DNA of 61,840 bases from Gemmatimonadaceae bacterium (lineage in GTDB: Bacteria; Gemmatimonadota; Gemmatimonadetes; Gemmatimonadales; Gemmatimonadaceae): positions 1 to 61,840 of the forward strand of contig JADGQS010000003.1 in assembly GCA_017881585.1 (NCBI GenBank). Reading direction: 5' to 3'. Made by a program: the position numbers and the translations under genes. The notes below the pieces were generated by a model. It searched no databases. It worked only from the letters and a program-made list of their open reading frames with translations, and was not told the origin of the DNA. Shown piece after piece: positions 37,535 through 45,128 of the stretch (its first letter is position 1; each line of letters opens with the position of its first letter).

Positions 37535-37704
37535 GTCGGCGAGCAGTGATCGCGATTGGCCAGCCACGCTTACCTCACGCACGGGGATCGGGCGCCGGTC
37601 GGACGCCCTATAACCTTGAAATATCGGGTCTCGACCGCGCGGGGGGCAAATGTCGGGCCCGGCGCCATCCCGCTAGGTGCCTTGTATCGCTTAGCTTTCC
37701 GGCC

Positions 37705-38478
37705 ATGAGTTCATCCGAATCCTCGACGCCCTGCCCTCGCTGCAAGGCACCCGCGAGCGGCCGCTTTTGCGCCAATTGCGGTGCCGCGCTCGCCGGTGCG
37801 AACTGCGTCTCGTGCGACCAGCCCCTCACGCCGGGAGCGCGATTCTGCCATCACTGCGGCTCATCGGTTGGGCCGACAACGACGCCGAGCGCGAGGTCCG
37901 TGCTTCCATGGATCGTTCCTGGAATCGCCGTCATGGCGCTCGTGGCGTTTCTCATCGGGCAGCGCGTCGCGCGCGGCGGCTCGGGTGCAGCCGCGACGGA
38001 CGCCGCGCCGGACGCAACGCCTGTTCCCGCCGGAATGCGGGCGTCGGACATCTCCTCGATGAGTCCGGAGGAACGCGCCAGCCGGCTGTTCGACCGGGTG
38101 ATGCGCTACGGCCAGGAAGGCAAGCTCGACAGCCTGAAAATCTTCGCGCCCATGGCCATCCAGGCGTTCGACATGCTCGGCCCACCGGATGCACACGCAC
38201 GCTACGACGTCGGCATGATCGGGGTGGTGAGCGGCGACGTTCAGCTCGCGCGCGCCGAAGCCGATACCATCCTCGCTGCGAACAAGACACAGCTGCTCGG
38301 CCTCGTCCTGGCCATGAAAGCCGCTGGACTGCGCCAGGACGTGAGTGCCAAGGCTGAGTATCAGCGGAGACTCGTCGCAGCCGCCCCCGCGGAGCGCGCG
38401 AAGAAGCTGAAGGAGTATGAAGATCACAAGGCCGACATCGACGCGGCACTCAAACCAACCGGAGACCGCAAGCCGTGA
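37705..38478 (+). CDS. Double zinc-ribbon membrane protein with helical domain
   Basis: The 257-residue protein has two zinc ribbons at the N-terminus (CPRC...CANC and CVSC...CHHC, residues 10-52), then one TM helix (about 68-86). An outward or periplasmic helical domain of about 150 residues has TPR-like content ('SDISSMSPEERASRLFDRVM' and 'QLARAEADTILAANKTQ'). It may be a cytosolic sensor or scaffold anchored in the membrane. It is the first gene of a three-gene unit with mqnD and an HD-GYP regulator, joined by GTGA and ATGA overlaps. The function is unknown. Confidence 0.75.
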   Translation: MSSSESSTPCPRCKAPASGRFCANCGAALAGANCVSCDQPLTPGARFCHHCGSSVGPTTTPSARSVLPWIVPGIAVMALVAFLIGQRVARGGSGAAATDAAPDATPVPAGMRASDISSMSPEERASRLFDRVMRYGQEGKLDSLKIFAPMAIQAFDMLGPPDAHARYDVGMIGVVSGDVQLARAEADTILAANKTQLLGLVLAMKAAGLRQDVSAKAEYQRRLVAAAPAERAKKLKEYEDHKADIDAALKPTGDRKP

Positions 38479-39338
38479 CACGAGTGATTCACGTCGCCCA
38501 TAGCCCCGATTCCGACGACGCATTCATGTTCTACGCGCTCGCCGAAGGACTCGTCGAGACCGACGGGATCACGTACGTCCACGAACTGCAGGACATCGAG
38601 ACGCTGAACCAGCGCGCGCTTCGCGGCGAACTCGACGTCACCGCCGTCTCCATTCACGCCTATGCGTCGCTCACCGATCGCTACGCGCTGCTTACGAGCG
38701 GTGCGTCAATGGGTGATCGGTACGGACCGCGACTCGTCTCTCGCACGCCGGCCACGCGAGCGGACGTGCGCGGCAAGCGCGTTGCGATTCCCGGACCGCT
38801 CACGAGCGCATATCTGGCGCTTCGCTTGTACGAGCCCGATTTCGTTCCCGTCTTTACGCCCTTCGACAGGATCGAGGACGCGGTGGTGAACGGCGAAGTG
38901 GATCTCGGACTGCTGATCCACGAAGGGCAGCTGACATTCGGCGACCGCGGTCTGCACCTGGTCGCCGACATGGGCGAGTGGTGGTTCCAAGAGACTGGAC
39001 TTCCGCTTCCACTCGGCGGTAACGTCATAAGAAAAGATCTGGGGTTGCCGCTAATGCAGACAATTTCGCGACATCTTCGCGACAGTATCGCATATGGATT
39101 GCAACATCGCCAGCAAGCGCTCGACCATGCAATGCGGTTCGCGCGCGGCCTCGATCGATCCAAGGCCGATACTTTCGTGGGTATGTATGTCAACGACTGG
39201 ACCCTCGACTATGGCGACCGTGGCCGCAGCGCGATTCGAGAGTTGCTCCGTCGCGGCGTTGCGGCTGGATTCATTCCGCGCAGCGTGACGGTGGAATTCG
39301 TCGAAGACGCTGCGCCACGGACACCCGCGGCGAAATGA
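38475..39338 (+). CDS. mqnD: 1,4-dihydroxy-6-naphthoate synthase (futalosine pathway)
   Basis: The 287-residue enzyme is MqnD, which converts cyclic dehypoxanthine futalosine to 1,4-dihydroxy-6-naphthoate in menaquinone synthesis. It is recognised by 'VAHSPDSDDAFMFYAL', 'LTSGASMGDRYGP', 'VAIPGPLTSAYLALRLY', 'GLLIHEGQLTF' and 'LPLPLGGNVIRKDLG'. The GTG start overlaps the upstream stop (GTGA) and has GGAG ten bases before. The other futalosine genes are not in the window. A short patch of AT-rich codons occurs at about 39022-39110. Confidence 0.93.
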   Translation: MTRVIHVAHSPDSDDAFMFYALAEGLVETDGITYVHELQDIETLNQRALRGELDVTAVSIHAYASLTDRYALLTSGASMGDRYGPRLVSRTPATRADVRGKRVAIPGPLTSAYLALRLYEPDFVPVFTPFDRIEDAVVNGEVDLGLLIHEGQLTFGDRGLHLVADMGEWWFQETGLPLPLGGNVIRKDLGLPLMQTISRHLRDSIAYGLQHRQQALDHAMRFARGLDRSKADTFVGMYVNDWTLDYGDRGRSAIRELLRRGVAAGFIPRSVTVEFVEDAAPRTPAAK

Positions 39339-40444
39339 GCGACCAGACTCCCGTCGCTGCACGCATATCGCGGGCCTTCAATTCCATCGGCGAGCCCGCG
39401 ACGCGACGCGTGCTTGTGGTGGACGATGAAGAGTCCATTCGCAACGCGATCGGAAAATTCCTGAAGTCGCGCGGCTACGACGTGGCGGTCGTCGAGAACG
39501 GGGCCGACGCGCTCGACGCGCTGCAGCGAGAGCGATTCGACGCCCTGGTCTGCGACGTGCGCATGCCGGGGATGCTGGGCACCGAGGTCGTGCCGCGTGC
39601 CATCGAACTCCGTCCGGACCTCGCCGTGCTCATGCTCACCGCGGTGAACGACGCCCCCACCGCGACCGAAGCGCTCGCGCACGGCGCGATGGATTACCTC
39701 GTGAAGCCCGTCGAGCTCGACGACCTCGCGAAGGCCGTCGAGCGCGCCGTGCGGAGGCGCGACCTCGAGATCCAGCAGCGGAACGTCGAGCGGATGATTC
39801 GCGAGGAGGTCGCGCTGCGCACGGAGGAGCTGCGCCGCGAACAGGCGCTGCTCGCCGAGATTTCCATCTCGATCGTGCGCGCGCTCGTAAACGCGCAGGA
39901 AGCCAAGGATACGTTCCTCCGCGGCCATTCGCAGCGCGTCGGCGCGATGGGAGCCGCGATCGCGTCGGCGATGGGACTCCCGGACGACGCCGTCGAGGAT
40001 CTCCGGCTCTCGGGCCAGCTGCACGACATCGGGAAGATCGGCATTCCCGAGGCCCTTTTGCACAAGACGAGTCCACTGACCGAGGAGGAATACACGCGCG
40101 TGAAGGAACACGTGCGCATCGGCATGGACATCCTGACTCCGCTCTCGCCGCTCGCGCGCGTGCTCCCCGCCATCCAGGATCATCACGAGCGGTGGGACGG
40201 CAGCGGTTATCCGCGCCAGCTCGCCGGCGAACAGATCTCGCTCGGCGGACGGATCCTCGCCGCGGTCGATGCGTTCGACGCGCTCACGTCACGGCGTGCC
40301 TACCGCGAGCCGCTGACCCCACATGAGACCATCGAACTGCTCTCGAGCAGCGCGGGGGCCCACCTGGACCCGGCCGTGATGGAGGCGCTGCGCCGGATGG
40401 TTCTCGGGCGCACGTCCTTGCATTTCATCGACGAAGCACGCTAA
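39335..40444 (+). CDS. Response regulator with HD-GYP phosphodiesterase domain
   Basis: The 369-residue protein has a receiver domain (about 24-140, phospho-acceptor Asp74 in LVCDVRMPG, Lys in LVKPVELD), then a helical linker, then an HD-GYP domain with 'HSQRVG', 'LHDIGKIGIP', 'HHERWDGSGYP' and 'VDAFDALTSRRAYR'. All metal-binding His/Asp positions appear present, so it should degrade c-di-GMP. It is the last gene of the unit with mqnD (ATGA overlap). With the EAL regulator at 25004 it gives two receiver-coupled phosphodiesterases and no cyclase in the window. Confidence 0.93.
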   Translation: MSDQTPVAARISRAFNSIGEPATRRVLVVDDEESIRNAIGKFLKSRGYDVAVVENGADALDALQRERFDALVCDVRMPGMLGTEVVPRAIELRPDLAVLMLTAVNDAPTATEALAHGAMDYLVKPVELDDLAKAVERAVRRRDLEIQQRNVERMIREEVALRTEELRREQALLAEISISIVRALVNAQEAKDTFLRGHSQRVGAMGAAIASAMGLPDDAVEDLRLSGQLHDIGKIGIPEALLHKTSPLTEEEYTRVKEHVRIGMDILTPLSPLARVLPAIQDHHERWDGSGYPRQLAGEQISLGGRILAAVDAFDALTSRRAYREPLTPHETIELLSSSAGAHLDPAVMEALRRMVLGRTSLHFIDEAR

Positions 40445-40492
40445 CTGTTGGCGGCGCGCGCGCACACGTCCGCTCCAGTGTGGCGCCAGCGC

Positions 40493-40521
40493 TTGACGGC
40501 TTGCCGCGCCCGGTGTATTCA
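40493..40521 (+). promoter_or_regulatory. Housekeeping-type promoter of the H1-like gene
   Basis: TTGACG at 40493-40498 and TATTCA at 40516-40521 are separated by an ideal 17-base spacer. A leader of about 40 bases follows, with a strong TAGGAGG ribosome site before the ATG at 40565. Expression is likely high. Confidence 0.65.
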
Positions 40522-40564
40522 GCGGTTGTAGCATCCGCCAATTTATATTTCGATAGGAGGCACC

Positions 40565-41242
40565 ATGACTCGCGGCGATGACATGCACAACGAGAAATCC
40601 TTCGACCGCGACGACGAGGGGGAAGAACTCGGCGGCTTCACGGGCGGCATTCCGTACGACGAGGAGGAGGACGAGGACGGAGGCTGGGCGATCAACAAGG
40701 ACCATAGCGATTCGCTATGGGACAGCGCCGAAGAGTCCGATGATGACGACGAAGAGACCACGGAACTCGTCGACGCGGGCGAGGGAACCGAGGAAGAGGA
40801 GCCCGACCTCTTCGGCGGCGGACTGAGCACACCTCGCCGCCGCGGACGTCGGCCGGCCGAGAAGCCCGCGGTCGCCGAAATCGCCGTCACGGTCGCCGCC
40901 GCCGCGACCGGCGCGGCACTTGGCGCGGCCGTAGCAAAGAAGGGCGATGCTGTGCCGAAGGCTCTGCCTAAGGCTGCGCCGAAGCCCGTCTCGAAGCCCG
41001 TCTCGAAGCCCGTCTCGAAGCCCGTCTCGAAGCCCGTGGCGAAGGCCGTGAAGCCCGCCAAGGCGAAGGCTGCGCCAAAGGCCAAGAAGGCCGCCGCACC
41101 CAAGAAAAAGCCGGTCAAGACGGCGAAGAAGACGCCGAAAATCAAGGCCAAGAAGGCCAAGAAGGCCAAGAAGGCCAAGAGCGCAAAGAAACCAGCGCCA
41201 AAAGCGAAAAAAACGACGAAAAAGGCGCGTCCGAAGAAGTAA
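40565..41242 (+). CDS. Histone H1-like protein with acidic N-terminus
   Basis: The 225-residue protein has two opposite halves. Residues 1-82 are strongly acidic, with runs such as YDEEEDEDGG and SDDDDEETTE. An RRRGRR stretch and a short Ala/Val-rich segment follow. From about 120 to the end it is Lys/Ala/Pro-rich, with four PVSK units and many KKA repeats like the C-terminal tail of histone H1 and bacterial AlgP/HctB proteins. The basic tail probably binds DNA; the acidic part may mask it or bind partners. It has a strong promoter, a near-consensus ribosome site and its own terminator. Confidence 0.75.
   Translation: MTRGDDMHNEKSFDRDDEGEELGGFTGGIPYDEEEDEDGGWAINKDHSDSLWDSAEESDDDDEETTELVDAGEGTEEEEPDLFGGGLSTPRRRGRRPAEKPAVAEIAVTVAAAATGAALGAAVAKKGDAVPKALPKAAPKPVSKPVSKPVSKPVSKPVAKAVKPAKAKAAPKAKKAAAPKKKPVKTAKKTPKIKAKKAKKAKKAKSAKKPAPKAKKTTKKARPKK
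40982..41029 (+). repeat. Four perfect 12-bp tandem repeats in the H1-like gene
   Basis: AAGCCCGTCTCG is repeated four times without change and a fifth diverged copy follows. Each unit encodes KPVS. The identity at silent positions shows recent expansion. Confidence 0.95.
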
Positions 41243-41245
41243 CCG

Positions 41246-41266
41246 CGCGCCCGCCTGCCGGGCGCG
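41246..41266 (+). terminator. Hairpin after the H1-like gene
   Basis: CGCGCCCG (41246-41253) pairs with CGGGCGCG (41259-41266) around a 5-base loop, three bases after the stop codon. A short TTCC follows. Confidence 0.6.
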
Positions 41267-41270
41267 TTCC

Positions 41271-41299
41271 TCGAAGTTTCCCGGCGCCAGAGTTATCCT
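41271..41299 (+). promoter_or_regulatory. Promoter for leaderless transcription of the MerR-like gene
   Basis: TCGAAG (41271-41276) and TATCCT (41294-41299) are 17 bases apart. The -10 box ends 6 bases before the ATG at 41306, so transcription would start on the start codon. No ribosome site is present. Confidence 0.4.
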
Positions 41300-41305
41300 A
41301 CGCGG

Positions 41306-41851
41306 ATGCCCGACTCCCCCGTCGCTCTGCTCCGTGCGCACGCGCGCCACGCGCCGTGGAACGCTCGCGGGCTCGCGGCGCACGCCACATCGCTGGTCGA
41401 CGCCGCGGGGATGCGGCCCACGAACGCATCGGCTCGCGCCACTCCGAGCGCGCGAGCGATCCGGTTCTACGTCGCGAGCGGGCTGCTCGACCACCCTGAA
41501 GGCAAGGGCACGGCCGCGACCTACCACTATCGGCACCTGTTGCAGTTGCTCGCCATCAAGATCCGGCAGCGCGAGGGACAAACGCTCGACGTCATCAAGA
41601 CGGAAATGCTCGGCGTGACGGGTGATCTGCTTGAGAAGCGTGTCGCGCAGTCGCTTGCCCCCGCGCTCGGCGCCGGTGCGGATCGCGCCGTGGCGCATGA
41701 CGACGACGCGCCGGAGTCCTGGCGTCGCATCGGCGTCGCCGACGGCATCGAGCTCAGCGTCCGGCATGACTCTCCCGCGGCGACCGACGACGCGCTCATC
41801 GCGATTCGCGAAGCGATCCGGGCCGCGCTCGGACGAGAGGACTTGCGATGA
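41306..41851 (+). CDS. MerR-like transcriptional regulator
   Basis: The 181-residue protein has a MerR-type winged helix-turn-helix at about residues 45-100: 'SARAIRFYVASGLLDHPEG' followed by 'YHYRHLLQLLAIKIRQREG'. There is no Cys cluster for metal sensing, and the C-terminal effector region (about 110-181) is not recognised. It is the first gene of a three-gene set, overlapping the SDR by ATGA, which in turn overlaps a Rep-like gene. It may regulate this set. The long N-terminal extension (about 40 residues) is unusual for MerR. Confidence 0.65.
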   Translation: MPDSPVALLRAHARHAPWNARGLAAHATSLVDAAGMRPTNASARATPSARAIRFYVASGLLDHPEGKGTAATYHYRHLLQLLAIKIRQREGQTLDVIKTEMLGVTGDLLEKRVAQSLAPALGAGADRAVAHDDDAPESWRRIGVADGIELSVRHDSPAATDDALIAIREAIRAALGREDLR

Positions 41852-42582
41852 ACGGCGCCGCGCCCGCGCTGCGCTTCGACGGCAAGTCCGTTGTCGTCAC
41901 CGGCGTCGGGCGGGCCGGACAAGTGGGCGAAGTCGTCGCCAAGGAGTTCGCGAAACGCGGCGCGGCCGTCGCGATCATTGACCGCGACGGGGCAGGCGCC
42001 GAGATTCTCGCCGCCGCGATGCGCGCGGACCGGCTCGCCGTCGACGCGTACGGATGCGATCTCACCGACGCCGCCGCGACCGCCGCCACGTTCGCGCGAA
42101 TCGCCGGCGCGAACGGCGGGCGCATCCACGCGCTGGCGAACGTCGCCGGCGGGTTCGCGATGAGTGGGCCGGTCGCCGAGAGCGATCCGGCGGTCTTCCA
42201 GCGACAGCTCGCGATCAACCTCGGATCCGCGTATGGCGCGACTTGCGCCTGCATTCCGTTCATGCGCGCGGCTGGCGGCGGCGGTATCGTGTTCATGGCC
42301 GCGGCCGCGATCCTCCCGGGCGGGAAGGTCGCCGGCATGGCGGGCTACGCGGCGGCGAAGGCGGGAGTCACCGCACTGATGCGCGCGGTGGCTCAGGAGG
42401 AGCGGCCGAACGGCATCCGCGCGAACGCGCTTGCGCCGACGGCGATCCGCACCGACGTGAATCTCGAGTCGATGGGTGCGAAGTTCGCGTACGTGGAACG
42501 GGAGTCCGTCGCGGGAGTCATCGCCTTCCTCTGTTCGACAGAGGCCGCCAACATCACCGGCCAGGTCATCGAACTCGCTTGA
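41848..42582 (+). CDS. SDR-fold protein lacking the catalytic serine
   Basis: The 244-residue protein of classical SDR shape keeps the Tyr/Lys pair (GYAAAKAG). The position 13 residues before Tyr, normally Ser, is Ala ('VFMAAAAILPGGKVAGMAGY'), and no Ser lies nearby. The cofactor loop is altered from TGGxxGIG to 'TGVGRAGQVG', and the NNAG motif reads 'ANVAGG'. It may bind nucleotide without normal dehydrogenase activity. It starts in an ATGA overlap with the MerR-like gene and ends in a TTGA overlap with the Rep-like gene. Confidence 0.85.
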   Translation: MNGAAPALRFDGKSVVVTGVGRAGQVGEVVAKEFAKRGAAVAIIDRDGAGAEILAAAMRADRLAVDAYGCDLTDAAATAATFARIAGANGGRIHALANVAGGFAMSGPVAESDPAVFQRQLAINLGSAYGATCACIPFMRAAGGGGIVFMAAAAILPGGKVAGMAGYAAAKAGVTALMRAVAQEERPNGIRANALAPTAIRTDVNLESMGAKFAYVERESVAGVIAFLCSTEAANITGQVIELA

Positions 42583-43427
42583 CCGCCCCCCGCCGACGGC
42601 AGCTGTCTCGCCTCGTTGTGCTTGATCGCTCACTCGAGGCGCTTCCGCTCTTTCGGCTCAGCGACTCCGCCGATGACTCGGCGATCGATTTCATCGCGGA
42701 AGGCGGAGGACGGTGGCGCGTGCTGCCGGCACCCGGAGAGCGGCTTCCCGGCACGTTCGACCAGGATGTATACGTCGAACTTCTGCGGCGTTTCCACGAT
42801 GCGGATTCGCCGGCCGACGGCGCGGTGTCGTTCACGCTTCACGCATTCCTGCGCTCGATGGGGCGCCGTGTCGACGGCCGCACCTACGAGCAGTTGCGCG
42901 CGGCGCTGACCAGGCTCGAGCGCACCACGCTCGAGTCGCACGGCGTGTATCACGATGCGTCCGCCGGCGGCGTGGTCACCAGGCAGATCACCGTGCTTTC
43001 GTCCGTCCACATCGATCGCCGTCGACTAACCGACCGCGACCAGCTCGCGCTCTTTTCCCTGCTCACGAACAATGAGCCGGGTGACGCGCGCATCGTCTTT
43101 TCGTCGGCGATCCGCGCCAACCTGGCGGCCGGTCACACGGTAACGCTCTCGGCGCCGCGCTACTTCGCACTCAACTCACCGGTGGCCCGCCGGATCTACC
43201 GGTTGCTGGAAGTCGCGCGAGCCGAGAGCGGGCCTTCTTGGCGGCTTTCCCTGGAACGCCTGGCGGCGCAACTGCCGCTCATACAGCGATATCCGTCGCA
43301 TCTCCAGCGCGTCCTGCAGCCGGCGCACGAAATGCTTGTCGCGGCTGGGCTTCTGCGCGCCGCGTCCTTCGAACAGGACGGAAAAGCCTGGTTCGCGGAA
43401 TATTCGCTCGGCCCCAAGGCGTCCTGA
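42579..43427 (+). CDS. Plasmid-type replication initiator protein A homologue
   Basis: The protein has about 282 residues. The pattern resembles the RepA/RPA initiator family: 'LPLFRLSDSADD', a 'GGGRWRVLPAPGERLPGTFD' segment, 'DVYVELLRRF', 'GRTYEQLRAALTRLERTTLE', a mid-protein beta segment and a second winged helix near 'RLSLERLAAQLPL'. No origin iterons, partition genes or transfer genes are nearby, so it is probably a chromosomal relative with another job. There is no ATG; TTG at 42579 forms a TTGA overlap like its neighbours, and GTG at 42618 is an alternative. Confidence 0.6.
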   Translation: MTAPRRRQLSRLVVLDRSLEALPLFRLSDSADDSAIDFIAEGGGRWRVLPAPGERLPGTFDQDVYVELLRRFHDADSPADGAVSFTLHAFLRSMGRRVDGRTYEQLRAALTRLERTTLESHGVYHDASAGGVVTRQITVLSSVHIDRRRLTDRDQLALFSLLTNNEPGDARIVFSSAIRANLAAGHTVTLSAPRYFALNSPVARRIYRLLEVARAESGPSWRLSLERLAAQLPLIQRYPSHLQRVLQPAHEMLVAAGLLRAASFEQDGKAWFAEYSLGPKAS

Positions 43428-43511
43428 AGGGTTTTTGAAAGGAACCCTCCTTTGCGAAGGGCGTATGGAGAGGGTATTCTCCGTGTCCAACCTTCCGTCA
43501 GCTGGAGCCTC

Positions 43512-45125
43512 ATGCCTCGCTTTCCCAAGGCCGCGGTCGTCGGCCTGTTGCTTATCCCGATTTTCGCCGGCGCGTTCGTCATCCAAGAGCGCGGCGCGCA
43601 GCGCGGCGCGAAGTTGTTCGATCAGGTGCTCAGCCTCGTCGCCGATCGCTATGTCGATTCCGTGGATGTCGGCGCACTATATGAGAAGGCGGCGCGAGGA
43701 CTGATCGCACAACTGAAGGATCCGTACGCCGAGCTCTACTCGCCCAAACAGGTTGAGATGTTCAACCAGGGCACCGGCGGCTTCTACGCGGGCGTCGGGA
43801 TGCAGATCGAGGATCTGCACGGAAACATCACGGTCCAGAAAGTCTTCCCGCACACACCGGCCTCGGAAGCCGGAATGATGACGGGCGACCAGATCGTCTA
43901 CATTGACACGTTCAACGTGAAGGGGCGTGGCTGGAAGACGGACTCGGTTTCCGCTCACCTGAAGGGGCAGCCGGGAACGAAGGTCACAGGAAGGTTTCTC
44001 CGCGCGGGCGTACCGGAACTCATCACGGTTCCGTTCGTGCGCCGCGTCATCCGCATTCCGGCCGTCGAGTTCGCGATCATGCTCGACAACAAGACGGCGT
44101 ACATCCCGGTGCAGCAGTTCAACGCTACGGCCGCTTCGGAGGTCGCCGCGGCATTGGAGCGGCTCACCGCCGAAGGCGCGAAGAGCGTCATCCTCGACCT
44201 GCGCGAGAACGGCGGCGGATATCTCGACCAGGCGATCGAGATGACCAACCTCTTCATCCCGAAAGGCAAGGAAATCCTGACCCAGCGCGGCCGCGGCGAA
44301 CCGCCGGTGACGTACACCACCCAGAACCCGGCGATGGTGCCGTCGCTTCCGATGGTCGTGCTCACGGACGGCTATACCGCGTCGGCATCGGAAATCGTCG
44401 CCGGCGCACTGCAGGATCACGATCGCGCGCTGCTCCTCGGCACGACGTCGTTCGGCAAGGGACTCGTGCAAGGGACGTATCCGCTCGACGGTGGCTATAT
44501 GATCAAGCTGACGACCGGCAAGTGGTATACGCCGAGCGGGCGTTCGATCCAGAAGGAACGAATCCTCACGGACGATGGACAGCTGATTGAAGTGCATCCC
44601 GATTCGCTCGAGAGCGATTCGGCGCGCAAGGCGCGTCCGAAGTTCAAGTCGGACGCCGGGCGCGTGGTGTACGGCGGCGGCGCGATCACACCCGACGTCT
44701 ACGTGCAGTACGACACGCTGAGCTCACTGGAACAGAAACTGGCGCGCGCGCTCTCCGGGAAGAACGGACTCGAGACCGCGCTCGGGCTGGACGCGTACTC
44801 GCTCGAGATGAAAACGAAGGTGAAGCTCGACTTCGTCGTCACGGCGGAGATGCGCGACGACCTGTATCAGCGACTCACCAAGCGCGGCGTGGTGGTCGAC
44901 AGGAAGGACTACGACGCCGGCTCGAAATACATCGATCGCGTGCTCGATAGCAGGATCTCGATGTTCGCCTTCGGCGATTCCACCGCGAAGCGCCGCCAGG
45001 TGCCGGAAGACCGGCAGCTCCTGAGGGCGATTGAAATCCTGCGGAAGGGCGCGACCACGAAAGAGATGCTGGCGCTCGCCGCGGCGAACCCCGGCGGCTC
45101 GCCCGACAAGCCGAAGCAGAAGTAG
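43512..45125 (+). CDS. S41 C-terminal processing protease (Ctp)
   Basis: The 537-residue exported protease has a TM/signal anchor (residues 6-24). A PDZ domain (about 90-180, 'GFYAGVGMQIEDL', 'VFPHTPASEAGMMTGDQIV') is followed by the S41 core: nucleophile Ser in 'GYTASASEIVAGAL' and Lys in 'GTTSFGKGLVQGTYPL', the usual Ser-Lys dyad. A long C-terminal helical part (about 400-537) is extra. It cleaves periplasmic proteins at their C-terminus. ATG 43512 is chosen for the GGAG five bases upstream and the signal anchor. The next gene starts 3 bases after the stop. Confidence 0.93.
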   Translation: MPRFPKAAVVGLLLIPIFAGAFVIQERGAQRGAKLFDQVLSLVADRYVDSVDVGALYEKAARGLIAQLKDPYAELYSPKQVEMFNQGTGGFYAGVGMQIEDLHGNITVQKVFPHTPASEAGMMTGDQIVYIDTFNVKGRGWKTDSVSAHLKGQPGTKVTGRFLRAGVPELITVPFVRRVIRIPAVEFAIMLDNKTAYIPVQQFNATAASEVAAALERLTAEGAKSVILDLRENGGGYLDQAIEMTNLFIPKGKEILTQRGRGEPPVTYTTQNPAMVPSLPMVVLTDGYTASASEIVAGALQDHDRALLLGTTSFGKGLVQGTYPLDGGYMIKLTTGKWYTPSGRSIQKERILTDDGQLIEVHPDSLESDSARKARPKFKSDAGRVVYGGGAITPDVYVQYDTLSSLEQKLARALSGKNGLETALGLDAYSLEMKTKVKLDFVVTAEMRDDLYQRLTKRGVVVDRKDYDAGSKYIDRVLDSRISMFAFGDSTAKRRQVPEDRQLLRAIEILRKGATTKEMLALAAANPGGSPDKPKQK

Positions 45126-45128
45126 CCC

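Noticed and set aside
40982-41029. 12-bp tandem repeats considered as replication iterons for the nearby Rep-like gene
   Set aside because: They lie in frame within the H1-like coding sequence and encode a regular KPVS repeat, which explains them fully.
40565-43427. H1-like, MerR-like, SDR and Rep genes considered as an integrated plasmid or phage
   Set aside because: No integrase, att-like repeats, partition, transfer or phage genes are present, and composition does not differ clearly from the surroundings.
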